Assembly: GCF_030532715.1 (NCBI RefSeq)
Contig: NZ_JAUNKO010000007.1
Location: 1 to 64,000 of the forward strand
From: Corynebacterium sp.
Lineage (GTDB): Bacteria > Actinomycetota > Actinomycetes > Mycobacteriales > Mycobacteriaceae
DNA: 64,000 nucleotides
Direction of reading: 5' to 3'
Below, piece by piece: positions 51,567 to 60,891 of the stretch (position 1 is the first letter of the stretch; the number at the start of each line of letters is the position of its first letter). The translations under genes were made by a program, and so were the position numbers. The notes below the pieces were generated by a model. That model did no database searches, was not told the DNA's origin, and was given only the letters and a program-made list of their open reading frames with translations.

Positions 51567-51651
51567 CATTCAGATTAATTCAGTCTTACCATGAGCTTAT
51601 TGCGCACGTCGCGGCAGGGTCGGACGGCGTGGCACAACTAGACTCGTATCC

Positions 51652-52914
51652 ATGCGCATCGCGATGATCTCAATGCATACCTCTCCATTACAACAGCCCG
51701 GTTCAGGTGATGCAGGCGGAATGAATGTATATATCTATTCCACTGCACGTGAGTTGGCGCGGCAGGGGGTGCAGGTGGACGTGTACACCCGTGCGACACG
51801 CCCCAGTCAGGGGGAAGTGGTGCACGTGGCACCGAACTTCAGAGTGATCAATATCATTTCCGGCCCGTTCGAGGGGTTGGACAAAGAGGCGCTGCCCACG
51901 CAACTGGCTGCGTTTGCGGGCGGAGTGTTGGTGTATGCGCGTTGCCACCAGCTGACCTACGACGTGTTGCATTCGCACTATTGGTTGTCCGGCCAGGTGG
52001 GCTGGTTGCTGCGGGATTTGTGGCAGATTCCACTGGTACATACGGCGCACACGTTGGCGGCGGTGAAAAACGCCTATCGTGCGGAGGGGGATTCGGCGGA
52101 GTCGGAGGCGCGGCGAATTTGCGAGCAGCAATTGGTGGATAACGCCGATGCGCTGGTGGTGAACACCCACGAGGAGTCGCTGGATACACAGCGGCATTAC
52201 GACGCCCCGGCGGACAAACTTGTGGTGGTGCAGCCCGGCGCGAACGTGGAGCTGTTCCACCCGGGTAACGATCGTGCCACTGAGTGCGCTCGCCGTGAGC
52301 TGGGTATTCCCTTGGATTCGAAGGTCGTGGTGTTTGTGGGGCGTTTGCAAACCTTTAAGGGGCCACAGGTGCTAATCAAAGCCACTGCCGAGTTGTTCCG
52401 CCGCGACTCGGACCGGAATTTGACGGTGATTGTGTGCGGTGGCCCGTCCGGCCCGCACGCGACCCCGGAAACCTACCAGGAGTTGGCGCGGGAGTTGGGG
52501 GTTGCGCGCCGCGTGCGGTTTATGAACCCCCGTCCGCCGGAGGAATTGGTAACGCTGTATCGGGCCGCGGATATTGTGGCCGTACCCAGCTACAATGAGA
52601 CGTTCGGGTTGGTTGCGGTGGAGGCGCAAGCTTCGGGTACGCCGGTGGTTGCCGCCCGCGTGGGCGGTTTGCCGATCGCCGTTGCGGAGGGGGAGACGGG
52701 CTTGCTGGTGGAATCGCACGATCCGTTGGATTGGGCCGACGCCCTTGCCCAACTCCTCGATGACAACGACACCCGCATTCGAATGGGGCGCGACGCTGTC
52801 GAGCACGCCCGCCAGTTTTCTTGGTCACTCACCGCGTCGAATCTGCTTTCGTGTTACACGCAGGCGGTGAGTGAGGCGCCGAATAGTTGCTACGACCGGC
52901 GGGCTCGCGGCTAG
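51652..52914 (+). CDS. mshA: D-inositol-3-phosphate glycosyltransferase (mycothiol synthesis)
   Basis: MshA joins UDP-GlcNAc to 1L-myo-inositol-1-phosphate, the first step of mycothiol synthesis. The 420-residue GT-B protein has the N-terminal signature [20 protein letters not shown], the LHSHYWLSG segment, [14 protein letters not shown], and the C-terminal nucleotide-sugar site EX7E ([18 protein letters not shown]). The start ATG 51652 is divergent from fadD. An in-frame longer start is not needed. gpmA follows after 70 bp. Confidence 0.96.
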   Translation: MRIAMISMHTSPLQQPGSGDAGGMNVYIYSTARELARQGVQVDVYTRATRPSQGEVVHVAPNFRVINIISGPFEGLDKEALPTQLAAFAGGVLVYARCHQLTYDVLHSHYWLSGQVGWLLRDLWQIPLVHTAHTLAAVKNAYRAEGDSAESEARRICEQQLVDNADALVVNTHEESLDTQRHYDAPADKLVVVQPGANVELFHPGNDRATECARRELGIPLDSKVVVFVGRLQTFKGPQVLIKATAELFRRDSDRNLTVIVCGGPSGPHATPETYQELARELGVARRVRFMNPRPPEELVTLYRAADIVAVPSYNETFGLVAVEAQASGTPVVAARVGGLPIAVAEGETGLLVESHDPLDWADALAQLLDDNDTRIRMGRDAVEHARQFSWSLTASNLLSCYTQAVSEAPNSCYDRRARG

Positions 52915-52984
52915 TTCGCTTTGCGACGCCGCTGCCCCCACCGTTCGGCGACGTGTGCGGCGAGGAAGTGGCACAATCGGACTT

Positions 52985-53731
52985 ATGACTACTGGAAAGC
53001 TCATTCTTCTGCGCCATGGTCAGAGCGAATGGAACGCCTCCAACCAGTTCACTGGTTGGGTGGATGTCGCCCTGACTGAAAAGGGGAAGGAAGAGGCGAA
53101 ACGCGGCGGCGAGCTGCTGCGCGAAGCCAACCTTCTGCCCGACGTGTTGTATACCTCCCTGCTGCGCCGCGCGATCAGCACTGCGCACATCGCCTTGGAA
53201 ACCGCCGACCTGCTGTGGATCCCTGTGGTCCGTGACTGGCGGCTCAACGAGCGCCACTACGGCGCCCTGCAGGGCCTGGATAAGGCGGAGACCAAAGCCA
53301 AGTACGGCGATGACCAGTTCAAAGCTTGGCGTCGTTCCTACGACACCCCGCCACCGCCGCTCGATGAGGATAGCGAGTACAGCCAGGCGCACGACCGTCG
53401 CTATGCGGACCTTGAGAAGGTGCCCAACACCGAGTGCTTGCTGGACGTGGTGAATCGCTTCATCCCGTACTACGAGGAAGAAATCCGCCCCCGCGTCCTC
53501 CGCGGCGAAACCGTGCTCATCGCAGCTCACGGCAACTCCCTGCGCGCGCTGGTGAAGTACCTTGACAACATTTCGGACGAGGACATCGCCAACCTCAACA
53601 TCCCTACCGGTATCCCGCTGGTGTATGAGCTGGACGCCGACGGCAAGGTGCTCAACCCGGGTGGCACCTACCTGGACCCTGAGGCCGCAGCCGCAGGTGC
53701 CGCAGCCGTAGCAGCACAAGGCAACAAGTAA
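52985..53731 (+). CDS. gpmA: 2,3-bisphosphoglycerate-dependent phosphoglycerate mutase
   Basis: The 248-residue glycolytic enzyme interconverts 3- and 2-phosphoglycerate. It shows [12 protein letters not shown] (phosphorylated His near residue 12), the [12 protein letters not shown] segment, [13 protein letters not shown] (Glu near 90) and [12 protein letters not shown] (second His near 185). ATG 52985 is chosen because the open frame further upstream lies in the 3' end of mshA. The Ala-rich C-terminus ends 7 bp before the sensor kinase gene, and coupled expression with senX3-regX3 is likely, as in mycobacteria. Confidence 0.96.
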   Translation: MTTGKLILLRHGQSEWNASNQFTGWVDVALTEKGKEEAKRGGELLREANLLPDVLYTSLLRRAISTAHIALETADLLWIPVVRDWRLNERHYGALQGLDKAETKAKYGDDQFKAWRRSYDTPPPPLDEDSEYSQAHDRRYADLEKVPNTECLLDVVNRFIPYYEEEIRPRVLRGETVLIAAHGNSLRALVKYLDNISDEDIANLNIPTGIPLVYELDADGKVLNPGGTYLDPEAAAAGAAAVAAQGNK

Positions 53732-53738
53732 ACCCGCA

Positions 53739-54941
53739 GTGCTGTATTTTTTCCTCGGCGTCGCCTGCACGGTGATCGCCTGGGCGGTGTACCGCTGGTT
53801 CCTCCGCGGGATCCGGCGGCGCATCCTTCGCCGCCGCAAAGCGGCAACCCTGGCTGCCCGTGACATCAACACCATCAGCCAGGTTCTTCACCTAGCGGTC
53901 CAAGGTTCCCCGACCGGGGTCACCGTCGTGGACCGCAATGGTGACGTCGTTCTTTCCAACGCCCGTGCTCACGACATGGGGATCGTGCGCGAACGTACAC
54001 TCAACCCGGACGTTTGGGCGGAAGCGTTGAAAGTGTACGAGGACCACGAATCACGCACCTTGCCGATGGAAATCCCGCGCCGCAAAGGTGCCTCGCAAGT
54101 CACGGCGGTGCAGGCGGTGATTCAGCCGCTCACGCGCGTGGACTCCCGCTTTGTTGTGGTGTACGCCACTGATGAATCCGAAAATGTGCGCATGGAATCC
54201 GCTCGCCGCGACTTTGTGGCGAATGTCTCCCATGAATTAAAAACCCCGGTTGGGGGCATGGCGTTGCTTGCGGAAGCACTCATCGAATCCAAAGACGACC
54301 CAGATACCGTGGAGCACTTCAGCCAGCGGCTTGTGCGGGAGGCGCACCGGTTGGCCGATATGATCACCGAACTGATCTCGCTTTCGAAGCTCCAGGGCGC
54401 CGAAGCGCTGCCTAATATGCAGCAGGTGTTGGTGGATGAGGTCATCGACGAAGCCATTGCCCGCAATCAACTCGCGGCCGAAAACGCCGAAATTACGGTG
54501 AGCCGTGATGCCCCCGGTGGGTTGCTCGTGCTTGGGGACAAGAACCTCCTTGTCACAGCTGTGGCGAATCTGTTGAGCAACGCGATTAATTATTCCCCGC
54601 GCTCTACGCCGGTGACGGTGAGCCAGGAACTTGTCGACGAGGACACTGTGTGGATCCGCGTTGCCGACCGCGGTATTGGTATTTCGCCGGGGCACCAGCA
54701 CCGCGTATTCGAACGTTTCTTTAGGGTAGATAAGGCGCGTTCTCGGTCGACCGGGGGTACGGGGTTGGGGTTGGCGATTGTGAAGCATGTGGCAGCGAAC
54801 CACGGTGGGGAAATTTCGTTGTGGTCGCGCCCCGGCAAGGGCTCCACGTTTACGCTCGAACTTCCGCTCTACAAGCCGGAGAAGCGGACTATACTTACCG
54901 ATGACCTTTCGGACGATTTGACCCTTCCGGAACCAGGATAA
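53739..54941 (+). CDS. senX3: Sensor histidine kinase SenX3-like
   Basis: The 400-residue kinase has one N-terminal membrane helix (about residues 2-20), a PAS-like domain (about 45-145), the phosphoacceptor His in SHELKTPVGGM (about 167), and ATPase boxes NLLSNAINYSP, DRGIGISPGHQHRVFERFFR and GGTGLGLAIVKH. By synteny and sequence type it is the phosphate-starvation sensor SenX3 of actinobacteria. Mycobacterial SenX3 has two membrane helices; only one is evident here. GTG 53739 follows gpmA by 7 bp, and regX3 starts 2 bp after the stop. Confidence 0.93.
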   Translation: MLYFFLGVACTVIAWAVYRWFLRGIRRRILRRRKAATLAARDINTISQVLHLAVQGSPTGVTVVDRNGDVVLSNARAHDMGIVRERTLNPDVWAEALKVYEDHESRTLPMEIPRRKGASQVTAVQAVIQPLTRVDSRFVVVYATDESENVRMESARRDFVANVSHELKTPVGGMALLAEALIESKDDPDTVEHFSQRLVREAHRLADMITELISLSKLQGAEALPNMQQVLVDEVIDEAIARNQLAAENAEITVSRDAPGGLLVLGDKNLLVTAVANLLSNAINYSPRSTPVTVSQELVDEDTVWIRVADRGIGISPGHQHRVFERFFRVDKARSRSTGGTGLGLAIVKHVAANHGGEISLWSRPGKGSTFTLELPLYKPEKRTILTDDLSDDLTLPEPG

Positions 54942-54943
54942 TT

Positions 54944-55627
54944 ATGACTCGAATTTTGCTTGTGGAAGATGAAGAATCTCTGGCGGAGCCGCTGGCGTTC
55001 CTTCTTGGTAAGGAAGGTTTCGACGTGGTGGTTGCCGCCGACGGCGCACAAGCATTGGTTGAGTTTGAAGCCCATGACATTGACATCGTGTTGCTGGATT
55101 TGATGCTGCCAGGTATGTCCGGTACCGAGGTGTGCAAGCAGCTCCGCGCTACGTCCAGCGTCCCCGTGATCATGGTGACCGCCCGCGATTCTGAGATCGA
55201 TAAGGTTGTGGGCTTGGAGTTGGGCGCGGATGATTACGTGACTAAGCCGTACTCCTCGCGAGAGTTGATTGCCCGCATTCGCGCGGTGCTGCGCCGCGGC
55301 GGGGATTCGGAGGAGCTGCCTACGCAGGGCGTGTTGCGGGCTGGGCGGGTGTGCATGGACGTTGAGCGACACACCGTCACCGTTGCGGGTACCCCCGTTA
55401 ACCTCCCCCTGAAAGAGTTTGATCTCTTGGAGTACTTATTGCGAAACGCGGGTCGAGTACTCACTCGTGGGCAACTTATTGATCGGGTGTGGGGCGCGGA
55501 CTACGTCGGGGATACCAAGACGCTCGATGTGCATGTGAAGCGGTTGCGTTCCAAGATCGAGCAGCAGCCCTCAAATCCGCAACATTTAATTACTGTGCGG
55601 GGCTTAGGTTACAAATTTGAAGCCTAG
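54944..55627 (+). CDS. regX3: Response regulator RegX3-like
   Basis: A 227-residue OmpR-family regulator: receiver domain (about residues 1-115) with Asp in VLLDLMLPGM (about 52), Thr in VMVTAR and Lys in VTKPYSSRELIARI; then a winged-helix DNA-binding domain (about 130-225) with LPLKEFDLLEYLL and the recognition helix region DTKTLDVHVKRLRSKIE. It is paired with the upstream kinase and is expected to drive phosphate-starvation genes; ppx nearby fits polyphosphate metabolism in the same regulon. The start is ATG 54944. Confidence 0.95.
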   Translation: MTRILLVEDEESLAEPLAFLLGKEGFDVVVAADGAQALVEFEAHDIDIVLLDLMLPGMSGTEVCKQLRATSSVPVIMVTARDSEIDKVVGLELGADDYVTKPYSSRELIARIRAVLRRGGDSEELPTQGVLRAGRVCMDVERHTVTVAGTPVNLPLKEFDLLEYLLRNAGRVLTRGQLIDRVWGADYVGDTKTLDVHVKRLRSKIEQQPSNPQHLITVRGLGYKFEA

Positions 55628-56101
55628 CAAGCCCGGCGCTTTTAAGGTGTGCTTAAGGGCCTCGTGAGTGGTTCTGGGAGGGGGTCTGCGGTCGGGAAAA
55701 GCCCACGATGCTGGTTGTGTGCAAGTGATGCATTCAATACTGAATGCAGTTGAAAACTTGCAGGGTACGGGTTGTTTGTGGGGGCAACGGAAGTGATAAC
55801 CGGGTAGTGATTGCTATATCTTCAGACGGGTTTCTGTGGGGAGTTTTACGTTGCTGCGAGCGGGGTGCCGTGCTTGGGCCTGGCTCTCATTGGAAGCTTG
55901 GGCTTGTCATGTCCACAGCTCAGGGCAGTTTTGCTGCATCGCTGCTACTTCTGTTTAGGCGCGGGCAAGAGTTTTGCTAGGTAATGTTTTGGTCAGCCTA
56001 TTAATAGTCCCGGTATTTATTCTTAATCCTCATTAGGTAGCGCCAAATGTGAACGCCGTATTGTTGGGTGACAACCGTGTAATTACAAACGTTTGAAACG
56101 C
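55628..56101. other. Intergenic region after regX3 with no supported gene
   Basis: About 470 bp without a convincing gene. A 78-codon frame at 55744..55980 has no ribosome binding site and an implausible composition. A G/T-rich stretch directly after regX3 shows no strong terminator stem. The right part becomes AT-rich and leads into the hairpins at 56102 and 56132. Confidence 0.5.
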
Positions 56102-56125
56102 TTGATCTATTTTTCACTAGATCAA
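56102..56125. repeat. 8-bp inverted repeat in AT-rich gap
   Basis: TTGATCTA and TAGATCAA are separated by an 8-nt AT-rich loop. It may be an operator or a transcription-termination element. It is close to the larger hairpin that follows. Confidence 0.4.
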
Positions 56126-56131
56126 AATCCA

Positions 56132-56171
56132 GCCCTCAACATTTTGCGCATTTCAAAAATGCCTAGAGGGC
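56132..56171 (-). terminator. Hairpin downstream of the Cys-rich protein gene
   Basis: Outer arms GCCCTC and GAGGGC enclose a second pairing of ATTTTG with CAAAAAT (one bulge). It lies 15 bp beyond the stop of the minus-strand gene at 56186, so it probably terminates that transcript. The following minus-strand bases contain only a short TTTT. Confidence 0.5.
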
Positions 56172-56185
56172 AAATGGAGTGAACC

Positions 56186-57055
56186 TTATGGGTGCTTGAG
56201 ATTTGCCTGAGTGGCGGGGTGGATGGATAAAATTCCCGCTTGTTTCACCTCGGAACGAGTCTTGCAATGTGCCGCTAACGTCTCGTACGGAGCGTCCCCC
56301 ATGAGTGCCCGAAGCTCTTGCTCGTGGGACATCCAAACAGGTTGTGCGGCGGTGTGGCAAGCCGGTGCGGTCGTGCAGTACCAATCAAAATCTTCGCCGC
56401 CGTTGCCCCAGCCGCGGCGGTCGTATTCGGTGATCGTGGTGCGTAAAATTTCCACCCCGTCAGGGCGGTCCTCATAGGCTTCTAGGCGCCGAAGCGGGAG
56501 CTGCCAGCACACCTCCGGCTTCACCACAGTAAGGTCTTCACCTGCGGAAACGGCCCATTGATGGAGTGCGCATCCGGGGCCGGTAGTCCAGCCGGGACGG
56601 TTGGCAAAGATGCATGCGCCGTCGACGAGCGTGGTCTTGAGGGCTGGTTGCGGATTACCGTCATCGTCGTCTAATTCGTCCCACTCTAACCACGGCTCGA
56701 GGATGTCCCAATCTTCGGCGTCGGCTGGACGGTGTTGCCAGAAGTGTGCCGGCATTCGCGCCACGGCGTCGGCAAGCTGTTCGCGGTCTTCCTCGTCGCA
56801 AATGAATGCACCGTGGATGCAGCACCCCACAGTATGATTAGAAGCATCGATGCCTTGGCAAGTTGTGCCAAATCCACAACTCCAATGGGATTCTAGCCAT
56901 GTCAAATCGCACATGAAAATATGCAATGGGTCCTCGGGATTGGTAAATTCAAACCAGTCGCGTGGAAAGTCCGGCGCTAATTCCGCGCCTGAACGAATTG
57001 AGGCAGCAGCAGGAGAGGTTGAAGGAAAACCAAGATTAATTGAGCGTTGATTCAC
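56186..57055 (-). CDS. Conserved hypothetical Cys-rich protein
   Basis: The 289-residue protein has no signal or membrane segment. Several Cys are spaced as in metal-binding sites: CGFGTTCQG with CCIHGAFIC (about residues 60-85), then a single Cys in GACIF, GCALHQW, a Cys in EVCWQL, and [10 protein letters not shown]. This resembles the YkgJ/DUF3109-like cysteine-cluster proteins in style, but I cannot place it firmly. GTG 57055 is taken as the start because the longer frame to 57124 would overlap the start of ppx and its promoter. It is divergent from ppx with a 34-bp gap. A zinc or iron-sulfur site is inference. Confidence 0.6.
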   Translation of the reverse strand: MNQRSINLGFPSTSPAAASIRSGAELAPDFPRDWFEFTNPEDPLHIFMCDLTWLESHWSCGFGTTCQGIDASNHTVGCCIHGAFICDEEDREQLADAVARMPAHFWQHRPADAEDWDILEPWLEWDELDDDDGNPQPALKTTLVDGACIFANRPGWTTGPGCALHQWAVSAGEDLTVVKPEVCWQLPLRRLEAYEDRPDGVEILRTTITEYDRRGWGNGGEDFDWYCTTAPACHTAAQPVWMSHEQELRALMGDAPYETLAAHCKTRSEVKQAGILSIHPATQANLKHP

Positions 57056-57089
57056 ACTTGGTAACGGTAGACCGTCTACCCTTAGTCGT

Positions 57090-58019
57090 GTGAGATTAGG
57101 TGTATTGGATGTGGGCAGTAACACGGTTCACCTGGTGGCTGTGGATGCCCGCCAAGGCGGACACCCGACTCCTATGAGTGATTGGAAGACGAGCCTGCGG
57201 CTGGTTGAACACCTCGACGGGGACGGAGCCATTGATGAGAAAGGAAGGAAGAAGCTGATCAAGGCCGTAGCGGAAGCGAAGGATCTTGCCGAGACGCTCG
57301 GTTGTGGGGACCTCATGCCCTTTGCCACGTCTGCGATCCGGTCTGCTGTCAATAGTGAAGCGATCCTAGACTCGGTTGCGTCGGACACCGGGGTTCGCCT
57401 GGAGGTGCTCTCAGGCAAAGACGAAGCCCGGCTTACATTCCTTGCGGTCCGTCGGTGGTACGGCTGGTCCGCAGGCCGCATCACCAACCTCGATATTGGT
57501 GGTGGATCACTTGAGCTTTCCACAGGTACCGATGAGGAACCTGACGCCGCTTTCTCACTTGACCTTGGAGCGGGGCGGTTGACACACCAGTGGTTTGACA
57601 CTGATCCGCCGGAACGCAAAAAGGTTAATATTCTTCGTGATTACATCGACGCCGAGCTAGTTGAACCGGCGCGGGTGATCCGCGCCTGCGGTGTGAGCGA
57701 TCTCGCCGTGGGTACTTCGAAAACTTTCCGTACGCTTGCCAGGCTCACGGGTGCCGCGCCTTCATCCGCGGGCCCGCGCGTAACCCGTACGCTGACGGCG
57801 CCGGGGTTACGCCAGCTCATTGCTTTTATTTCCCGTATGACTGCCGCTGATCGCGCTGAACTTGAGGGTGTGAGCACTGATCGTTCACATCAGATTGTCG
57901 CAGGCGCGCTGGTAGCGGAAGCAGCTATGCGGGCATTAGGTTTGGAACAACTACAAATTTGTCCTTGGGCATTGCGTGAAGGCGTTATCCTGCGCCGTAT
58001 CGACAAGGGATTGGACTAG
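57090..58019 (+). CDS. ppx: Ppx/GppA family exopolyphosphatase
   Basis: The 309-residue protein has the actin-like ATPase fold of Ppx/Gpp[19 protein letters not shown] at the start (phosphate 1 loop), [11 protein letters not shown], the phosphate 2 loop [14 protein letters not shown] (about residues 130-143) and DLGAGRLTH. It hydrolyses polyphosphate or guanosine pentaphosphate. Its length corresponds to the short Ppx proteins of actinobacteria without the C-terminal HD domain. GTG 57090 is probably leaderless. The PPW-repeat protein gene follows after 5 bp. Confidence 0.92.
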   Translation: MRLGVLDVGSNTVHLVAVDARQGGHPTPMSDWKTSLRLVEHLDGDGAIDEKGRKKLIKAVAEAKDLAETLGCGDLMPFATSAIRSAVNSEAILDSVASDTGVRLEVLSGKDEARLTFLAVRRWYGWSAGRITNLDIGGGSLELSTGTDEEPDAAFSLDLGAGRLTHQWFDTDPPERKKVNILRDYIDAELVEPARVIRACGVSDLAVGTSKTFRTLARLTGAAPSSAGPRVTRTLTAPGLRQLIAFISRMTAADRAELEGVSTDRSHQIVAGALVAEAAMRALGLEQLQICPWALREGVILRRIDKGLD

Positions 58020-58024
58020 GAATC

Positions 58025-59713
58025 ATGAGTGAAAAGCAACTCACCGTCGCTGAATTGATGGAGCGCGCCGCTAAGGAAGGGCGCGTTGAGGCTCCACGCC
58101 GCCGTCGCCGCAGCTTGGAGGAGGGTGGCGTCTCCGTTGCGGAGTTGACTGGCTCGATCCCTGTCGTTAAGGCGGTGCCGTCTGATTCTCGCCATAGCGC
58201 CGAGCCTATCGACGCCCCGTTCCAACCACGCAGGCCCTCATCCCCGCCGAAGGACGAGGACGCAACGCCGAAGAAGGCCGCTCCGCCAACTGAACCGGAG
58301 CCTTCGAGTGCGGTGGATGACACGCCGCCATGGCTCTCCGAGGCAGCATCCGCTGGGGACGCTCCGAGCGGTTCGTTCGCTGCGGTGGTCGATCCGCCCG
58401 CGCCGTCGGAACCCGCTTCTTCGGAGCTGGACGATACCCCGCCGTGGTTAGTGGAAAGCGCAACTCAGGAGCCCGAGCCTTCCTCTGAGTCTTCCTTCGC
58501 GCGCGAAGATGACGACGTCCCGCCTTGGCTCACGTCCGAAACCGGCGCTGCCGCTGGCGGGAGCGTTACGGAAGACGACGACGAAGTACCACCGTGGTTG
58601 GCCACAGCGAACGATGTTGCTGCGCGTTCCGAGGAAGAAGACGTGCCGCCGTGGCTGGTGGAGGCCACCACTCCGGCAGCGAAGCCAGAGCCGGAAGAAG
58701 TGCCGCCGTGGATTATTTCCGAAACGGAGGAAGAGGAATCCGCTCAGGCCGATGAGGTGCCGCCGTGGATTATCACCGAGGAAGAAGAAGCCGCTTCGGA
58801 TGACACCCCGCCGTGGCTGATGCCAGCCGAGGAAGAATCCGACGCGCAGCCGCAATACCAATATCAAGAGCAGCAACCGGTCGAATCTGAGTACGAGGAC
58901 ACCCCGCCGTGGTTGCAGCCGGAGGCGGAGCCGCAAGGCCAGGAAACCCACCCCGCAGAGGCGGCGGCCTCGTCTACGCCGAGCACGGATGAGACCATGG
59001 TGATCAGCGTGGTCAATGAAAACGACCCCGTGCGCTTGACCACCGGTGCATTCGAAGCGATCACCCCAGAGCAGGCGCAAGCGCAAGCCGCGGCGCGTCA
59101 ACCTGGTCCGCAGGCGCAGGAAACCACGCAAATGCCGGTGGTGCCGGATGCCGAGCCGCCAGCCGCCGAGGATGCTGGCGAGATCCACCGTCCCGACTTG
59201 GCCGCAGTCATCCCGATGGGTGGTCAGCTGTCCGCGGGACAGGGGGCAGCGGCGGCGTCGAAAAGCCGTGAGCGGCGGAACGGTCGCGCGGCAACCGCTG
59301 CGCCGACAGGTCCCATTCCAGGGCCCGCGCCGACCACCGCCGAAACTCAGGTACAGCCGGTGGTGGACACGCCAATCCCCGACCCGGAGGCACCCGCCGC
59401 GCCGCGCCCGCTGCCGGTGAAGCGCGAGCCTGGGCGGAAACCCGCTCAGAAGGAGGGCAAGGTCTCGCTGCTTGCGATCATCGGCATGACGCTGCTGGCG
59501 GTGATTATTGGCGTGGCGTTGTTCCTTGGCTTTGAAATGCTGTGGCGCAGCCTGGCTAAGTGGATTGTCGCATTGCTCGCCCTCGCCGTCACCGGCGGCA
59601 TCGTAGGTGTCGTGCACGCGTTGCGTACCGAGCGTGATTTCCTTTCCATGGGTCTCGCCGGTTTGGCTGGGTTAGCAATGACATTCGGCCCGATGGCGGT
59701 GGCCGGGTTGTAG
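58025..59713 (+). CDS. Acidic PPW-repeat protein with C-terminal membrane anchor
   Basis: The 562-residue protein has a basic N-terminal segment (about 1-45), an acidic disordered region (about 60-310) carrying nine repeats of the form Asp/Glu-x-Pro-Pro-Trp-Leu/Ile (for example DDTPPWL, DDVPPWL, DEVPPWI), a long Pro/Ala/Gln linker with a basic cluster, and three hydrophobic helices at the C-terminus (about 480-560). Its place between ppx and proC equals that of a conserved membrane protein (Rv0497) in M. tuberculosis. No enzymatic motif is seen. The regularly spaced Pro-Pro-Trp units suggest a multivalent binding platform on the cytoplasmic side; that is inference. Confidence 0.8.
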   Translation: MSEKQLTVAELMERAAKEGRVEAPRRRRRSLEEGGVSVAELTGSIPVVKAVPSDSRHSAEPIDAPFQPRRPSSPPKDEDATPKKAAPPTEPEPSSAVDDTPPWLSEAASAGDAPSGSFAAVVDPPAPSEPASSELDDTPPWLVESATQEPEPSSESSFAREDDDVPPWLTSETGAAAGGSVTEDDDEVPPWLATANDVAARSEEEDVPPWLVEATTPAAKPEPEEVPPWIISETEEEESAQADEVPPWIITEEEEAASDDTPPWLMPAEEESDAQPQYQYQEQQPVESEYEDTPPWLQPEAEPQGQETHPAEAAASSTPSTDETMVISVVNENDPVRLTTGAFEAITPEQAQAQAAARQPGPQAQETTQMPVVPDAEPPAAEDAGEIHRPDLAAVIPMGGQLSAGQGAAAASKSRERRNGRAATAAPTGPIPGPAPTTAETQVQPVVDTPIPDPEAPAAPRPLPVKREPGRKPAQKEGKVSLLAIIGMTLLAVIIGVALFLGFEMLWRSLAKWIVALLALAVTGGIVGVVHALRTERDFLSMGLAGLAGLAMTFGPMAVAGL

Positions 59714-59792
59714 GAGGCGCCGGGGCGCTGGATGGGCGCCGGGTTGGGAAAAGCTTGTGCGCCGCCGGGCGCAACGTGGCATGGTAGACATC

Positions 59793-60623
59793 ATGACCAG
59801 AATTGCAGTGATAGGCGGCGGTAAAATCGGTGAGGCCTTGATAGCGGGCCTGATTGCGGGCGGTGAGCCGCCGAAGACTATTGCGGTAACGAACCCGGAC
59901 CCAGACCGGGGCCACGAGCTGGCGGAAACCTACGGCGTGTTGGACTTTACCAATAACGCCCAAGCGGCGGATGGCGCGGAGTTCGTATTTTTGTGCGTCA
60001 AGCCCAAGGTGGTGCTACCGGTGCTTGCGGAGCTTGCCGACGTCGTGGACGGCAACGAGATGGACACCACCATCGTCTCCATGGCGGGGGGGATTACGTT
60101 GCGCGCGTTGGAGGACGCGGTACCGGTGGGCACGTCGGTGGTGCGAGTGATGCCGAATACTCCGATGTTGGTGGGGCATGGTGTGAGTGCGCTCGTTGCG
60201 GGCCGTTTTGCCACCGAAGAGAAGCTTGAACAGGTGCGCGAACTATTGCGTACCGTTGGCTCGGTTGTGGACGTTTCAGAGTCCGAAATGGACGCCGTGA
60301 CTGCGCTGTCCGGTTCGTCGCCTGCATATGCGTTTTTGATTGCCGAAGCCCTCATTGATGCTGGCGTAGCGCTCGGCCTGAATCGAACCTTGGCGCGAGA
60401 GCTGACGGTGGGTTCGTTGCATGGTGCCGCCGCCATGCTCAAGGAGACGGACCGTGATCCTTCCGGCCTACGTGCGGACGTGTGTTCGCCCGGCGGGACG
60501 ACCATTGCGGCGATTCGGAAGTTGGAGGAAGCGGGGCTGCGGACTGCGTTTTACGACGCCGCGGAGGCCTGCGCTCGCCGTTCGAAGGAGCTTGGCGCGG
60601 AGGACGGCACCGAGGGTAATTAA
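59793..60623 (+). CDS. proC: Pyrroline-5-carboxylate reductase
   Basis: ProC reduces pyrroline-5-carboxylate to proline with NAD(P)H. The 276-residue protein has the Rossmann start RIAVIGGGKIGEALIAG, VFLCVKPKVV, VRVMPNTPMLVGHG, and the C-terminal dimer/active-site segment ALSGSSPAYAFLIAEALIDAGV and SPGGTTIAAI. ATG 59793 fits the family start; ATG 59781 is four codons earlier. It lies 79 bp after the PPW-repeat gene. Confidence 0.96.
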   Translation: MTRIAVIGGGKIGEALIAGLIAGGEPPKTIAVTNPDPDRGHELAETYGVLDFTNNAQAADGAEFVFLCVKPKVVLPVLAELADVVDGNEMDTTIVSMAGGITLRALEDAVPVGTSVVRVMPNTPMLVGHGVSALVAGRFATEEKLEQVRELLRTVGSVVDVSESEMDAVTALSGSSPAYAFLIAEALIDAGVALGLNRTLARELTVGSLHGAAAMLKETDRDPSGLRADVCSPGGTTIAAIRKLEEAGLRTAFYDAAEACARRSKELGAEDGTEGN

Positions 60624-60626
60624 TTG

Positions 60627-60655
60627 GTTTACCCACTTATACTTAGTGGGTAAAC
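60627..60655 (+). terminator. Hairpin after proC
   Basis: A perfect 11-bp stem (GTTTACCCACT with AGTGGGTAAAC) and 7-nt loop begins 3 bp after the proC stop. It lacks a T run. A second small hairpin with a GAAA tetraloop (GCCCC/GGGGC, 60667-60680) follows. Confidence 0.6.
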
Positions 60656-60773
60656 ACGATCAATCCGCCCCGAAAGGGGCTGAAATACGGGGGAATCAAG
60701 TGATGGTTGAGACTTTTGTGCAGAATTCGTGTAACCAGCGGGTTTGCTGTGAAGCATGGTGCGCTTGATAACT

Positions 60774-60806
60774 TTTGTGACGACGCTAGTCGCAATAGTC
60801 ACAAGT
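60774..60806. promoter_or_regulatory. Inverted repeat upstream of the BldC-like gene
   Basis: TTTGTGAC (60774-60781) and GTCACAAGT (60798-60806) form arms around a 16-bp centre. The half sites look like CRP/GlxR halves (TGTGA/TCACA), but the spacing is 10 bp too wide for the usual site. It may be part of the promoter. Confidence 0.35.
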
Positions 60807-60830
60807 TTCACGGTAGGCTGATTTCAGCAC

Positions 60831-60876
60831 GCGCGTGACCAGTTGTTCTGCAGGAGGGGAAGCCTGCAGCACGCGC
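60831..60876 (+). promoter_or_regulatory. Structured 5' leader of the BldC-like gene
   Basis: Two nested stems are possible in the RNA: outer GCGCGTG (60831-60837) with CACGCGC (60870-60876), and inner CTGCAGG (60848-60854) with CCTGCAG (60863-60869), with a 10-nt bulge on one side and an 8-nt loop. The inner stem and loop contain GGAGGGG, a Shine-Dalgarno-like run. The start codon lies 16 nt after the structure. Confidence 0.5.
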
Positions 60877-60891
60877 AAGCTGAAGGGTTGA

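Noticed and set aside
55744..55980. 78-codon frame after regX3.
   Set aside because: No ribosome binding site, unusual composition and no recognisable motif. Best treated as chance in an intergenic region.
60667..60680. GC-rich hairpin with GAAA loop after proC, considered as part of a known structured RNA such as the 6C motif.
   Set aside because: There is no C-rich loop and no second matching hairpin, so it is left as part of the proC terminator region.
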